Positions 15,508-24,428 of a stretch of DNA of 64,000 bases are shown here, piece by piece. The translations under genes were made by a program, and so were the position numbers. The stretch spans positions 15,278 to 79,277 of the forward strand of contig JADJTR010000011.1 in assembly GCA_016711085.1 (NCBI GenBank), written 5' to 3'. The notes under the pieces were generated by a model. That model worked only from the letters and a program-made list of their open reading frames with translations, searched no databases and was not told where the DNA came from. Source of the DNA: Phyllobacteriaceae bacterium (lineage in GTDB: Bacteria; Pseudomonadota; Alphaproteobacteria; Rhizobiales; Rhizobiaceae). Position 1 is the first letter of the stretch. Every line of letters begins with the position of its first letter.

Positions 15508-17607
15508 TCAAGCGACGGAACGGTTGCGTCCGACGGGGGAAGGGATGGTCGGCGGCGCAACGAGGGTCACGTCGTAGCCGGCCGCCGCCAAACCCTCGGC
15601 TGTCGTCCTGACCTGGGCATCCGCCGGATCGATCACCGACAGCAACACGTCGCCATCGTCGCCGATCAGGCGCTCCACAGCCGCCGCGTCGGCCGCCCCG
15701 CATTCGATGACGACCATCTCGTAAGCCGAGCCCAGCGCGTCGAGGATGATCGGCAGACGTTCCACCGCCCGCATGGCGCGCGCCGCATTGGCCGCGCCGG
15801 TCGGCATGACATGGCTGTCGGAATACAAGTCGGCGTGAATGGTCTCGGAAAACGAGGCCTCGGCGCAGAGCAAATCGGTGATCCCGGCCTTCTTGGCGCC
15901 GTCGGTCATCGGCCGCGAAGCGGCGCCGGTCGAAGTCAGATCGAGCAGAATCACCCGCAATCCCGCATCGGCGACGGCGCGTGCGACGACAACGGACGAT
16001 GCCGCCGCTTCATTGCCTTCCGGCGAAACGAAGATCGCCCGCGTTGCGCCCGATGCAATCAACGACTCAGCGGCGTCGGCGGCGGTCACCCCACCGAACC
16101 TTTCGGGGCCGGCAGGCGTTTCCGGCAGACGCGTCGCGACGGCGAGGTCGCCGTCCACGGCTCCCGGCATGGCGACTTCCGCGACCGGCGACATGGCGCG
16201 CCCGGACGTTTCGCGCATGGCGCGACCGGAAAACAGCTCCGAAACAAGCGTCGCGATCGCCATCAGAAGCAGCGAGCCGGCGAAAGCCGCGGCGACGATC
16301 GGCACTTTCTTGGGCGAGAACGGTTCGGCCGGAACGTCGGCGCGCGAAAAGACGCGGGCATCGGCCGGCAGGTAGTTTCGTTCGTTGCGCGAGGCAGCCT
16401 CGCGATAGCGCGTCAAATAGGATTCGAGCAATTCGCGCTGCGCCGTCGCTTCGCGTTCGAGCGCGCGCAATTCGACCTCTTCGCCGCCGGCGCGGGCGGA
16501 TTCCGCCTTCAACCGGTTGAGTTCGGCCAACAGTTCGGCCTCGCGGTATTTCGACGTGCGCGCATCATTGTCGAGCGCGGTCATCACTTTCTGCGCCTCG
16601 GAACGAATCTGGCGATCGAGGTCGGAGAGTTGCGAACGAAGCGCCTTGATTTTCGGATGACCGTCGAGCAGCGTCGTCGACGCGTCGGCGATGTCGGCGT
16701 TCAACTGCACCTGGCGCTCGCGCAGGCGCTGGATCAGCGCCGACGACAGCACTTCCGGCATCGACTCCAGCGCCGCGCCATTCCTCAATGCATCGCGAAT
16801 GGCGGCGGCGCGCGCCTCGGCGGTGGATCGGGCTGCCTTGACCCGCGACAGTTCGGTCGAAAACTCCGACAATTGCTGCGAGGCGAGCGAGGAGCTGTTC
16901 TGCCCGACCAACAGGTCGGACGAGGCGCGGTAATCGGCGACCTTGCGCTCGGCGTCGCGCACCTTGGCGCGCAAATCGGCGATTTCCGGCTCAAGCCAGC
17001 TCGTGGCGTCGGAATTGACCTGCAGTTTCGCCGCCTGATTGACCGCGATGTAGGCGTCGGCGATGGCGTTGGGGATGGCGGCGGCGAGCGCGGGGTCCTC
17101 CGAAACGGCCTCGATGACGATGACGCGCGATTTCTCGACGCGATAGACATTGATCTTCTCGCGCAATGCCTTCAGCACGCGCTCCTCGGCCGGCGTGTCG
17201 GCCGGATCGTTCATCATACCGCCGATGATCATCAAACGGTCGGCGAGCGAAATGTCGGCGGCGGGATCGAATTCAGGCTTGCCGGCGAGATCGAGCTTGT
17301 CGGCGACCGTCTTCAGCAGTTCGGTCGCCGTGATGACCTGCATCTGGCTGGTCACCCCCTCCTCGTCGAGCAGCGATCGATCGGTGTCGGGATTGGCCGG
17401 CGAGCGCGTATAGATGGACTCGCCCGTTTCGATCAGCAGCCGGGCTTCGGATTTGTATTCCGGCGTCGCCAGCATGACATAGGCGAACGCCGCCGCGGCG
17501 GCGAACAGCGAAACGAACAGCATCCGCTTCCAGTTCCTGGCGAGACTGAGGAACAGGACGCGCAGATCGACGTCGATTTGGGGTTCATCCGCGGTTACGC
17601 CAGCCAT
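15508..17607 (-). CDS. GumC/Wzc-like polysaccharide co-polymerase with degenerate kinase domain
   Basis: A 699-residue inner-membrane protein. Residues 10-50 hold the first TM segment and the Wzz region; 190-400 is a long periplasmic coiled coil (VRDAERKVADYRASSD and similar), ending with a second TM (VPIVAAAFAGSLLLMAIATLV, about residue 440). The C-terminal 200 residues have the fold of a BY-kinase, but the Walker A position reads FVSPEGNEAAASS instead of GxxxxGK[ST], the A' site is LLDLTST and the B site VVIECG. There is no Tyr-rich tail. It should set chain length and gate export but not hydrolyse ATP. ATG 17607 follows GGAG. Confidence 0.85.
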   Translation of the reverse strand: MAGVTADEPQIDVDLRVLFLSLARNWKRMLFVSLFAAAAAFAYVMLATPEYKSEARLLIETGESIYTRSPANPDTDRSLLDEEGVTSQMQVITATELLKTVADKLDLAGKPEFDPAADISLADRLMIIGGMMNDPADTPAEERVLKALREKINVYRVEKSRVIVIEAVSEDPALAAAIPNAIADAYIAVNQAAKLQVNSDATSWLEPEIADLRAKVRDAERKVADYRASSDLLVGQNSSSLASQQLSEFSTELSRVKAARSTAEARAAAIRDALRNGAALESMPEVLSSALIQRLRERQVQLNADIADASTTLLDGHPKIKALRSQLSDLDRQIRSEAQKVMTALDNDARTSKYREAELLAELNRLKAESARAGGEEVELRALEREATAQRELLESYLTRYREAASRNERNYLPADARVFSRADVPAEPFSPKKVPIVAAAFAGSLLLMAIATLVSELFSGRAMRETSGRAMSPVAEVAMPGAVDGDLAVATRLPETPAGPERFGGVTAADAAESLIASGATRAIFVSPEGNEAAASSVVVARAVADAGLRVILLDLTSTGAASRPMTDGAKKAGITDLLCAEASFSETIHADLYSDSHVMPTGAANAARAMRAVERLPIILDALGSAYEMVVIECGAADAAAVERLIGDDGDVLLSVIDPADAQVRTTAEGLAAAGYDVTLVAPPTIPSPVGRNRSVA

Positions 17608-17781
17608 TGTCAAAAACTCCACTCTGGCCGGCCATGGTAAACAGACATGGTAACCGAGCGGTTAAGGCGCGGGACGAATCCGGCGATCCCGCTTTACCCG
17701 GCATTAACCCTAACAGGACGATAACGGTGTTGACCGGACAGCCGGTCGCGCCCGCATTGGCTTGGCAGGGATGACCACGAC

Positions 17782-18345
17782 GTGAGCAGACAATCGATCG
17801 CAACCCTCGTTCTCGGCGCGAGTCTGGCTCTTTCGGGCTGCGCCGCCTACCAGCCGGCCCCCGCCGCCTTCCATGCCGCGCTGCAGGAACCCTACCGGCT
17901 CGACGCAGCCGACAACGTGCGCATCACGGTCTTCGAGCAGGAGGGCCTGACCAACACCTACGCCATCGACCAGGCCGGCTACATCGCCTTCCCGCTTGTC
18001 GGCCAGGTGCCGGCGCGCGGCCGCACCGCCCCGGAAATCGAGGCCGACATCGCGGCGCGCCTGCGCAACGGCTATCTGCGCGATCCCGACGTTTCGGTGC
18101 AGGTCGATAAATACCGGCCGATCTTCGTCATGGGCGAAGTGGGCGCCGCCGGACAATACTCTTTCGTGCCGGGCATGACCGTGCAAAAAGCGATCGCCGT
18201 CGCCGGCGGCTACACGGCGCGGGCGCAGCAGCTCAATGTCGATATCACTCGTGGCGTCAACGGAAAGGTGATGACCGGTCGCGTGCGCATCTCGGATCCG
18301 CTTCTGCCCGGCGACACGGTTTACGTGCGCGAACGGTTGTTCTGA
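17782..18345 (+). CDS. polysaccharide export lipoprotein (Wza/OPX family)
   Basis: A 187-residue outer-membrane export protein. The signal ends in a lipobox (LALSGC, Cys at about 20). The Poly_export domain follows (YRLDAADNVRITVFEQEGL), then a SLBB domain with PIFVMGEVGAAGQYSFVPGMTVQKAIAVAGG. It is short for the family, like ExoF-type proteins without a C-terminal helix barrel. GTG start at 17782. Divergent from the GumC-like gene, its expected partner across the periplasm; the 174-base gap is AT-richer and likely holds both promoters. Confidence 0.9.
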   Translation: MSRQSIATLVLGASLALSGCAAYQPAPAAFHAALQEPYRLDAADNVRITVFEQEGLTNTYAIDQAGYIAFPLVGQVPARGRTAPEIEADIAARLRNGYLRDPDVSVQVDKYRPIFVMGEVGAAGQYSFVPGMTVQKAIAVAGGYTARAQQLNVDITRGVNGKVMTGRVRISDPLLPGDTVYVRERLF

Positions 18346-18360
18346 CGGGCGCGGGCGGCG

Positions 18361-19485
18361 GTGAAATCCCTGCGCGTCGTCCACTGCTTCCGCTCCCCGG
18401 TCGGCGGCATCTTCCGGCATGTGCGCGACCTCTCGCTTGCCCTGGAAAACGCCGGCCACAAGGTCGGCATCATTTGCGATTCGTCGACCGGCGGGGACTA
18501 CGAGGATCGCCTCATCGCCGATCTCGCGCCGCATCTGTCGCTCGGCGCGCACCGAACGCCGATGCAACGTCATATCGGACCCGGCGATGTCGCGGCTGCC
18601 TGGCGCACATGGAAACTGATCAAGGAATTGCAGCCGGATGTCCTGCACGGACATGGCGCCAAGGGCGGTTTCTACGCCCGCGCCTTCGGCTCGATGCTGC
18701 GGGTTGGAAGGTCACGCGTCGCCCGCCTTTATTCTCCGCATGGCGGAAGCCTGCACTATGACGACGATTCGCTGACCGGAAAGGCGTTTTTCCTGGTCGA
18801 GCGACTGCTCGAGATGGCGACCGACCATCTCGTTTTCGTCGCCGACTACGAACGTCGCGTTTTCGCCGAAAAGATCGGCGGTCCGCACACGCCTTGGACC
18901 GTCGTCTATAACGGCATCGCACCCGGCGAGTTCGAGCCGGTCAGCGCGGCGCCGGACGCCGCGGACTTCCTCTACATCGGCATGATGCGTGATCTTAAAG
19001 GTCCGGACCTTTTCATCGAGGCCGTGGCGTCAATCGCCGCCAAACGACCGACCACGGCGGTCATGGTCGGCGATGGCGACGACCTTCCGCGCTACAAGGC
19101 CATGGTCGAAAGGCTCGGCCTGACCAATTCGGTGCGTTTTCTCCCGCCGATGCCGGCGCGCAAGGCCTTCGCCCTCGCCCGCAACGTCGTGGTGCCGTCG
19201 CGGGCCGAGGCCATGCCCTACATCGTGCTGGAGACGCTTGCCGCCGGCAAGCCGCTGATCGCCACAAGGGTCGGCGGCATTCCCGAGATTTTCGGCGACG
19301 CGGCCGCAACCCTGTGCGACGCAAGCCTGCCGAGCCTTGCCGGGCGCATGGACGACGCGCTTTCCGACCCGGTCGCCCTCGCCGCAACAATGCCGGAACC
19401 GACCGCGTTACGCGGCCGTTTTTCGGTTGAGGCGATGGCCGACGCCATTTCGGCCGTCTACGCCCGGACAATCACGCCGGCGTGA
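18361..19485 (+). CDS. glycosyltransferase family 4
   Basis: A 374-residue GT-B cytoplasmic glycosyltransferase. The N-terminal half has the acceptor-domain motif SPVGGIFRHVRDLSLAL and HGHGAKGGFYAR; the C-terminal half has FLYIGMMRDLKGPDLFIEA, AVMVGDGDD and the EX7E-like site SRAEAMPYIVLETLAAGKPLIAT. Adds one sugar to the lipid-linked repeat unit; donor unknown. GTG start 15 bases after the export gene. Confidence 0.92.
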   Translation: MKSLRVVHCFRSPVGGIFRHVRDLSLALENAGHKVGIICDSSTGGDYEDRLIADLAPHLSLGAHRTPMQRHIGPGDVAAAWRTWKLIKELQPDVLHGHGAKGGFYARAFGSMLRVGRSRVARLYSPHGGSLHYDDDSLTGKAFFLVERLLEMATDHLVFVADYERRVFAEKIGGPHTPWTVVYNGIAPGEFEPVSAAPDAADFLYIGMMRDLKGPDLFIEAVASIAAKRPTTAVMVGDGDDLPRYKAMVERLGLTNSVRFLPPMPARKAFALARNVVVPSRAEAMPYIVLETLAAGKPLIATRVGGIPEIFGDAAATLCDASLPSLAGRMDDALSDPVALAATMPEPTALRGRFSVEAMADAISAVYARTITPA

Positions 19486-19550
19486 AGCCCTTTCAATGGT
19501 TTCCTAACGCCTGAGCCGTAAGCTTTGCCGCGGACGAAACAGCAAGCGCC

Positions 19551-21086
19551 ATGAACGAAATCGATCCTGCCCTGCGGATTACCGCCGACGCCGTGCGCAA
19601 CGCACCGGGCGCGAGCGGCGGCCGTGGCATCGGCCAACTGAACCCGATGGCGATCCAGATCGCCAACCAGTTCCGCAAGGACACAATGTCGCCGGTGATG
19701 GTGATCGGCCTGTTGCGGCTTGGCGAATTCGCCCTGGTGGCGCTGATCGGCCTCGCCGTCGCCGAGTACTATGTCGGATTTCCAGGCCCCCTGTGGGCGA
19801 CTTACCTGGCGGTCATTGTTGGCGGCGCCGCGGCGGCGGTGCTCGCCCTGGAAATCGCCGATCTTTACCAACTGCCGGCGCTGCGCAATCCGCCGCGCCA
19901 GAGCGGCCTGATCCTGTTGTTATGGTCGGGTGTTTTCGCCGTCCTGACGCTTGCGGGATTCCTCGCCAAGATGTCCGCCGATTTCTCCCGTGTCTGGTTC
20001 ATGGCCTGGTACGGGCTCGGGTTTGCGGCGTTGATGATCGAACGCTTCGCGGTATCGCGCGTCATCCGCAAATGGGCGCGAAACGGAGCGATGGAACGGC
20101 GCGCCGTCATTGTCGGCGGCGGCCGCGACGCCGAAAAACTCATTCGGGCGCTGGAACAGCAACCGGACAACGACATCCGCATTTGCGGCATCTTCGACGA
20201 CCGCGACGATCTGCGCTCGCCGCGCATTGTCGCGGGCTATCCCAAGCTCGGCACGCTCGACGAACTGATCGAGTTCGCCCGCCTCGCCCGCATCGACATG
20301 CTGATCGTGTCGCTGCCGCTGACGGCGGAATCGCGCGTGCTTTCGATGTTGAAAAAGCTCTGGGTGCTGCCGGTCGACATCCGCCTGTCGGCGCATTCCA
20401 ACCAATTGCGCTTCCGTCCGCGCGCCTATTCCTTCGTCGGCCGGGTGCCGATGCTCGATATTTTCGACAAGCCGATCTCGAACTGGGATTCGGTGGCCAA
20501 GCGCTTGTTCGACATCTTTTTTTCGGTGATCGCCATCGTCCTGCTGATGCCGGTGATGATCGCGACCGCGATCGCCATCAAGCTCGATTCGCCGGGTCCG
20601 GTGCTGTTTCGCCAGAAGCGCCATGGTTTCAACAATGAAGTCGTCGAGGTGCTGGAATTCCGCTCGATGTACACGCATTTGTCCGACCCGACGGCAAAGA
20701 ACGCGGTGACCAGGAACGATCCGCGCGTCACCCGCGTCGGCCGTTTCATCCGCAAGACCTCGATCGATGAATTCCCCCAGTTCTTCAATGCGCTGGCCGG
20801 GTCGCTGTCGCTGGTCGGGCCGCGCCCGCACGCCATTTCGGCCCGGGCGCACGACCGCATCTTCGATGAAATCGTCGACGGCTATTTCGCTCGCCACAAG
20901 GTCAAACCCGGCGTCACCGGCTGGGCCCAGATCAATGGCTGGCGCGGCGAAATCGACACCGACGAAAAGATCCAGAAGCGCACCGAGTTCGATCTCTACT
21001 ACATCGAGAACTGGTCGCTGTGGTTCGACCTGAAAATCCTGCTCCTGACGCCGATCCGCCTGCTCAAGTCGGAAAACGCCTATTGA
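19551..21086 (+). CDS. undecaprenyl-phosphate sugar phosphotransferase (WcaJ/ExoY-like)
   Basis: A 511-residue polyprenyl-phosphate hexose-1-phosphate transferase that starts repeat-unit synthesis. It has four N-terminal TM segments (residues 50-155), a CoA-binding-like domain (RAVIVGGGRDAEKLIRAL), a fifth TM at about 325-345 and the catalytic domain with KRLFDIFFSVIAI, DEFPQFFNALAGSLSLVGPRP and HKVKPGVTGWAQINGWRGE. Full length for the family. The ATG at 19551 has a weak upstream site. It overlaps the next gene by four bases. Confidence 0.93.
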   Translation: MNEIDPALRITADAVRNAPGASGGRGIGQLNPMAIQIANQFRKDTMSPVMVIGLLRLGEFALVALIGLAVAEYYVGFPGPLWATYLAVIVGGAAAAVLALEIADLYQLPALRNPPRQSGLILLLWSGVFAVLTLAGFLAKMSADFSRVWFMAWYGLGFAALMIERFAVSRVIRKWARNGAMERRAVIVGGGRDAEKLIRALEQQPDNDIRICGIFDDRDDLRSPRIVAGYPKLGTLDELIEFARLARIDMLIVSLPLTAESRVLSMLKKLWVLPVDIRLSAHSNQLRFRPRAYSFVGRVPMLDIFDKPISNWDSVAKRLFDIFFSVIAIVLLMPVMIATAIAIKLDSPGPVLFRQKRHGFNNEVVEVLEFRSMYTHLSDPTAKNAVTRNDPRVTRVGRFIRKTSIDEFPQFFNALAGSLSLVGPRPHAISARAHDRIFDEIVDGYFARHKVKPGVTGWAQINGWRGEIDTDEKIQKRTEFDLYYIENWSLWFDLKILLLTPIRLLKSENAY

Positions 21087-22363
21087 CCGCCGCCATCCTC
21101 GCTCCCGATCGCAGCGCCATCGACGCCCGGCTGGTGTCGCTGTTGGCGGCTGGCGCCGTCAGCCTTGGCGTGTTGCTGTCCGGCTTCGTGCTGTTCGAGC
21201 CGGCGCCTTACGAACTCTACATGGCCGGGCTCATCGGCGTATGGGCGTTTCTCGGCCTGCGCATCTCGCGCGCGGTGACGCCATTGCTTGCCTTGCTGGT
21301 GCTGTTCAACATCGGCGGCATGATGTCCGTCTTGCAGATGGACGATGTCAAGGACACGCCGATGTACATCGCCGTGTCGCTGTTCCTGGCCTTCACGGCG
21401 GTATTTTTCGCGGCGGTCGTCGAGCGTAAGCCGACGCTTTACCCGTTGATTTTCAAGGCCTGGATCGTTGCGGCGACGTTCACTTCGGTTCTCGGCGTCG
21501 CCGGCTATTTCCATGCCTTTCCGGGCGCGGACATGTTCACCAAATACACCCGCGCCGCCGGCGCCTTCCAGGATCCGAACGTGTTCGGCCCCTATCTGAC
21601 GTTGCCGGCCCTGTGGCTGATGACCCGCATCATGACCGGCCGCATCGCCGACATGGCGAAGTACGCGCTGCCCCTGCTGTTCATCGTCTTCGCCATTTTC
21701 CTGTCGTTCTCGCGCGGCGCATGGGGCCTGTTCGCCTTCGCGGCGCTGATCACGACCTTCATGCTGCTGCTGCAAAACCGTTCGCCGGCCTTTCGCCTGC
21801 GCATCCTGATCATGGCCATGGTCGCCGTCGCCCTGATCGCGGCGGCGCTGGTAATCGCGCTGCAAATCCCGGCCATCGCCGATTTGTTCTTCGCCCGCGC
21901 CAAGCTGGTGCAGGATTATGACGGCGCCCGCCTCGGCCGCTTCGCCCGTCACGCCATCGGTTTCCTGATGGCGATGGAAAACCCGCTTGGCATCGGCCCG
22001 CTCGAATTCGGCCTCAAGCTCGGCGAGGACACCCACAACATGTGGCTGAAAGCGCTGCTCGATTATGGCTGGCTCGGTTTCGCCGCCTGGACGATCATGA
22101 TCGTGTGGACGCTCGCCGGCGGCTTCCGCATCCTGTTCACCAGGACGCCGTGGCAGGCCTACGTCACCTGCGCCTGGGCCGCCGTTCTCGGCCATGTGCT
22201 GCTCGGCACCGTCATCGATACCGACCATTGGCGCCATTTCTACCTGCTGATCGGCCTCGTCTGGGCCGGCATGGCGCTCGACTATCGCGCCCGCCTGACG
22301 CGCGCGTCCGGAAATGCGCCGGCGCCGCGATTGCCGCTTGCGCCGGAACCCCAAGCCCTCTAA
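21083..22363 (+). CDS. O-antigen ligase/polymerase-like membrane protein
   Basis: A 426-residue protein with about eleven TM segments and the Wzy_C signature around residue 290, GIGPLEFGLKLGEDTHNMWLK, preceded by FLSFSRGAWGLFAF. By family it polymerises or ligates repeat units on the periplasmic face. The start is TTG at 21083, inside the previous stop (TTGA); no better start exists, and this coupling supports one operon with the GT4 and phosphotransferase genes. Confidence 0.88.
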   Translation: MTAAILAPDRSAIDARLVSLLAAGAVSLGVLLSGFVLFEPAPYELYMAGLIGVWAFLGLRISRAVTPLLALLVLFNIGGMMSVLQMDDVKDTPMYIAVSLFLAFTAVFFAAVVERKPTLYPLIFKAWIVAATFTSVLGVAGYFHAFPGADMFTKYTRAAGAFQDPNVFGPYLTLPALWLMTRIMTGRIADMAKYALPLLFIVFAIFLSFSRGAWGLFAFAALITTFMLLLQNRSPAFRLRILIMAMVAVALIAAALVIALQIPAIADLFFARAKLVQDYDGARLGRFARHAIGFLMAMENPLGIGPLEFGLKLGEDTHNMWLKALLDYGWLGFAAWTIMIVWTLAGGFRILFTRTPWQAYVTCAWAAVLGHVLLGTVIDTDHWRHFYLLIGLVWAGMALDYRARLTRASGNAPAPRLPLAPEPQAL

Positions 22364-22378
22364 AGCCTGTCCCCGGTT

Positions 22379-22455
<77 letters not shown>

Positions 22456-22493
22456 TTAAAATCAAGGGCTTGACCGGAAGTCCTTGTCGGAAA

Positions 22494-22691
22494 TCAGTAC
22501 TTCTTGTCGATCCCGGCATCCTTGAGAATGCCGTTTGCCGTAAACCGGCTCATGAGATTGCGCGGAACGAGAACGACGACGCCGGTTTCGTGGCATTTCC
22601 ATTTCTCATGTGAGCTTTTTGCGTTTTCCAAATATCCGAATCCGTGGGCTTTCAACTCGGCGCAAACGGCTTTGTAGAACCCCACAACCAC
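22494..22691 (-). CDS. HicA-like toxin (YcfA family)
   Basis: A 65-residue protein starting (GTG) VVGFYKAVCAELKAHGFGYL, with the double-stranded-RNA-binding-like core ENAKSSHEKWKCHE, where the SHEKW His is the catalytic position of HicA mRNA interferases, and a C-terminal LVPRNLMSRFTANGILKDAG. It follows hicB by three bases. Lower GC than the flanks suggests acquisition. Confidence 0.8.
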   Translation of the reverse strand: MVVGFYKAVCAELKAHGFGYLENAKSSHEKWKCHETGVVVLVPRNLMSRFTANGILKDAGIDKKY

Positions 22692-22694
22692 GGT

Positions 22695-22943
22695 TCACGT
22701 AGGCGACAACGCAATCGGACGCTGCCAAAGAATGGCCGGCATCAGGTCCTTCAGCGATTTATTCGCAATTTCGGACGCGGTCAGGTGGTTCGCGACGATC
22801 AACTCAACCGCGACTTCGTGCATTACTGTCTCGTATTCCTCGATCGTCCCGGCTTCGATGTGGAGGCCAATAATATCGCTCTCGGAATAAAATACTTTGG
22901 CTTCGTCATCCCAAAGAGCTGCGATGGAATAGGTCCTCTTCAT
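22695..22943 (-). CDS. HicB-like antitoxin (DUF1902 family)
   Basis: An 82-residue protein, MKRTYSIAALWDDEAKVFYS followed by DIIGLHIEAGTIEEYE, the strand-helix pattern of the partial RNase H fold of HicB/DUF1902 antitoxins. No separate DNA-binding domain is visible. The ATG at 22943 starts exactly at the family N-terminus; an upstream in-frame extension to 22994 is unlikely. It precedes hicA, the reverse of the commonest hicAB order. Confidence 0.75.
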   Translation of the reverse strand: MKRTYSIAALWDDEAKVFYSESDIIGLHIEAGTIEEYETVMHEVAVELIVANHLTASEIANKSLKDLMPAILWQRPIALSPT

Positions 22944-23069
22944 CTGGACATGCTCCCCGAAGGAAGGCCCGAAGGCGGTGTCGGCATCAATCACACCCTA
23001 TATGGGCCTTGAAAAGTGAAAATTGAATGCCTCGCGCGCTCCCGCGTCGGCTTGCCGCCAATCCGCCCC

Positions 23070-23360
23070 TCACATCCCGTCGACGATGATCACCGTGCTC
23101 TTGGCGTTGGCGTGGCGCAATTTCGCCACCGGGGCGTATTCCGGCGAGCGGGCGAAAGCGCGGGCCGAGGCCATGTCGGGAAACTCGATGATGACGATGC
23201 GGGTCGGCGACCACAATTGCGCATCGACCACGTCGAGATCGCCGCCGCGGGCGCGATAGACGCCGCCGTAGGATTCGGCGATGGCGCGGGCCTTCGCCTT
23301 GTAGGCCTCGTATTCGGCGGCGTTTTCGATCCTGGTGTCGGCGATGACGAAAGCGGGCAT
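23070..23360 (-). CDS. DUF1330 family protein
   Basis: A 96-residue dimeric alpha-beta barrel type protein: MPAFVIADTRIENAAEYEAY, then RGGDLDVVDAQLWSPTRIVIIEFPD and AFARSPEYAPVAKLR. Function unknown. The ATG at 23360 begins at the family N-terminus. It follows the MerR gene by 16 bases on the same strand. Confidence 0.9.
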   Translation of the reverse strand: MPAFVIADTRIENAAEYEAYKAKARAIAESYGGVYRARGGDLDVVDAQLWSPTRIVIIEFPDMASARAFARSPEYAPVAKLRHANAKSTVIIVDGM

Positions 23361-23376
23361 GGACGTCTCTCCGGGT

Positions 23377-23907
23377 TCAGCGCACCTGGTCGAGCAGGCG
23401 CTTGCATTCGAGCAGGTCGAACAAGGCTTCCTGCAGCAAAGCGCGATTGTCGCGCGACAGGCGGTCGGTCCCGGCGGGAACAGGCCCCTCCTCTTCCTTG
23501 CCGCCGAAACCGAAGAAGCGGCGAGACGGCTTGGCCCTGGCCTGACCGACCAGCATCTCGTCGCCATTGTCGGGGAGGTTCGCGGCCGCGCCCTCCTGCG
23601 CCTTCGACGCCAGCAACGCATTGGCCGCTTCGGGATTGCCCGACCCGAGCGCGCCGATGAAAGCGGCCCCGCGCTCGCGCAGCAATTTCTGCACGCCTTT
23701 GATGGTGTAGCCCTGATCGTGGAGCATGTGGCGGATGCCCTTGATCAACTCGACATCCTGCGGACGATAATAGCGGCGGCCGCCGCCGCGCTTCATCGGC
23801 TTGATCTGGATGAACCGTGTCTCCCAGAAGCGCAGCACGTGCTGCGGCAAGTCGAGGTCGTCGGCAACTTCGCTGATGGTGCGGAAAGCGTCGGGGCTTT
23901 TATCCAT
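23377..23907 (-). CDS. MerR-family transcriptional regulator
   Basis: A 176-residue protein with an N-terminal winged-helix domain: RTISEVADDLDLPQHVLRFW, then GGGRRYYRPQDVELIKGIRHM and YTIKGVQKLLRERG. The C-terminal half lacks the metal-binding Cys of classical MerR, and its ligand is unknown. This orphan MerR next to ihfA is conserved across Rhizobiales. Confidence 0.93.
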   Translation of the reverse strand: MDKSPDAFRTISEVADDLDLPQHVLRFWETRFIQIKPMKRGGGRRYYRPQDVELIKGIRHMLHDQGYTIKGVQKLLRERGAAFIGALGSGNPEAANALLASKAQEGAAANLPDNGDEMLVGQARAKPSRRFFGFGGKEEEGPVPAGTDRLSRDNRALLQEALFDLLECKRLLDQVR

Positions 23908-23981
23908 GGGGCGAGTGCGAATCCTTGGGCCAATCCCGCCATTTCAACCATTTGCGGCCGAAGCCGCAAGCCGGAAAACGC

Positions 23982-24317
23982 TCAGGCGTCGACGGTCTTG
24001 CGGGCGCGCGCCTTCGGCGCCTTGTGGCCGCGCAGGATGCGGCTTTTCAAGACATTCGACGCCTTGAAGGTGAGCACGCGGCGCGGCAGGATCGGCACTT
24101 CCTCCCCGGTCTTGGGATTGCGGCCGATACGCTGGTTCTTGGCGCGGATCTGGAAGGTGGCGAAGGATGACAGCTTCACCGATTCGCCGCGCACGATCGC
24201 ATCGCAAATCTCGTCGAGCACCAATTCCACGAGTTGCGCCGATTCGGTTCGCGACAACCCGACCTTACGGTAGACGGCTTCGGCCAAATCGGCGCGCGTC
24301 AGCGTCCTGCTGCTCAT
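23982..24317 (-). CDS. ihfA: integration host factor subunit alpha
   Basis: A 111-residue HU/IHF-fold DNA-bending protein: TLTRADLAEAVYRKVGLSR, LSSFATFQIRAKNQR and the beta-arm RIGRNPKTGEEVPILPRR with the intercalating Pro. ATG at 24317 begins MSSRTLTRADL. It is downstream of fabH, from which it is separated by 111 bases. Confidence 0.96.
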   Translation of the reverse strand: MSSRTLTRADLAEAVYRKVGLSRTESAQLVELVLDEICDAIVRGESVKLSSFATFQIRAKNQRIGRNPKTGEEVPILPRRVLTFKASNVLKSRILRGHKAPKARARKTVDA

Positions 24318-24428
24318 CGGATGGTTTTCCCCCAACTCATCAGACACATACTTCGAGACTAAAAAGAAACGTAGCGACATTGCGCAACGGAAACAAGCCA
24401 ATTTGGCAGCACACGCGTGACGCGCGCG

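Noticed and set aside
15811..17640. 609-codon plus-strand frame opposite the GumC-like gene
   Set aside because: Composition-driven shadow frame; no recognisable motif, and the minus strand holds an unmistakable protein.
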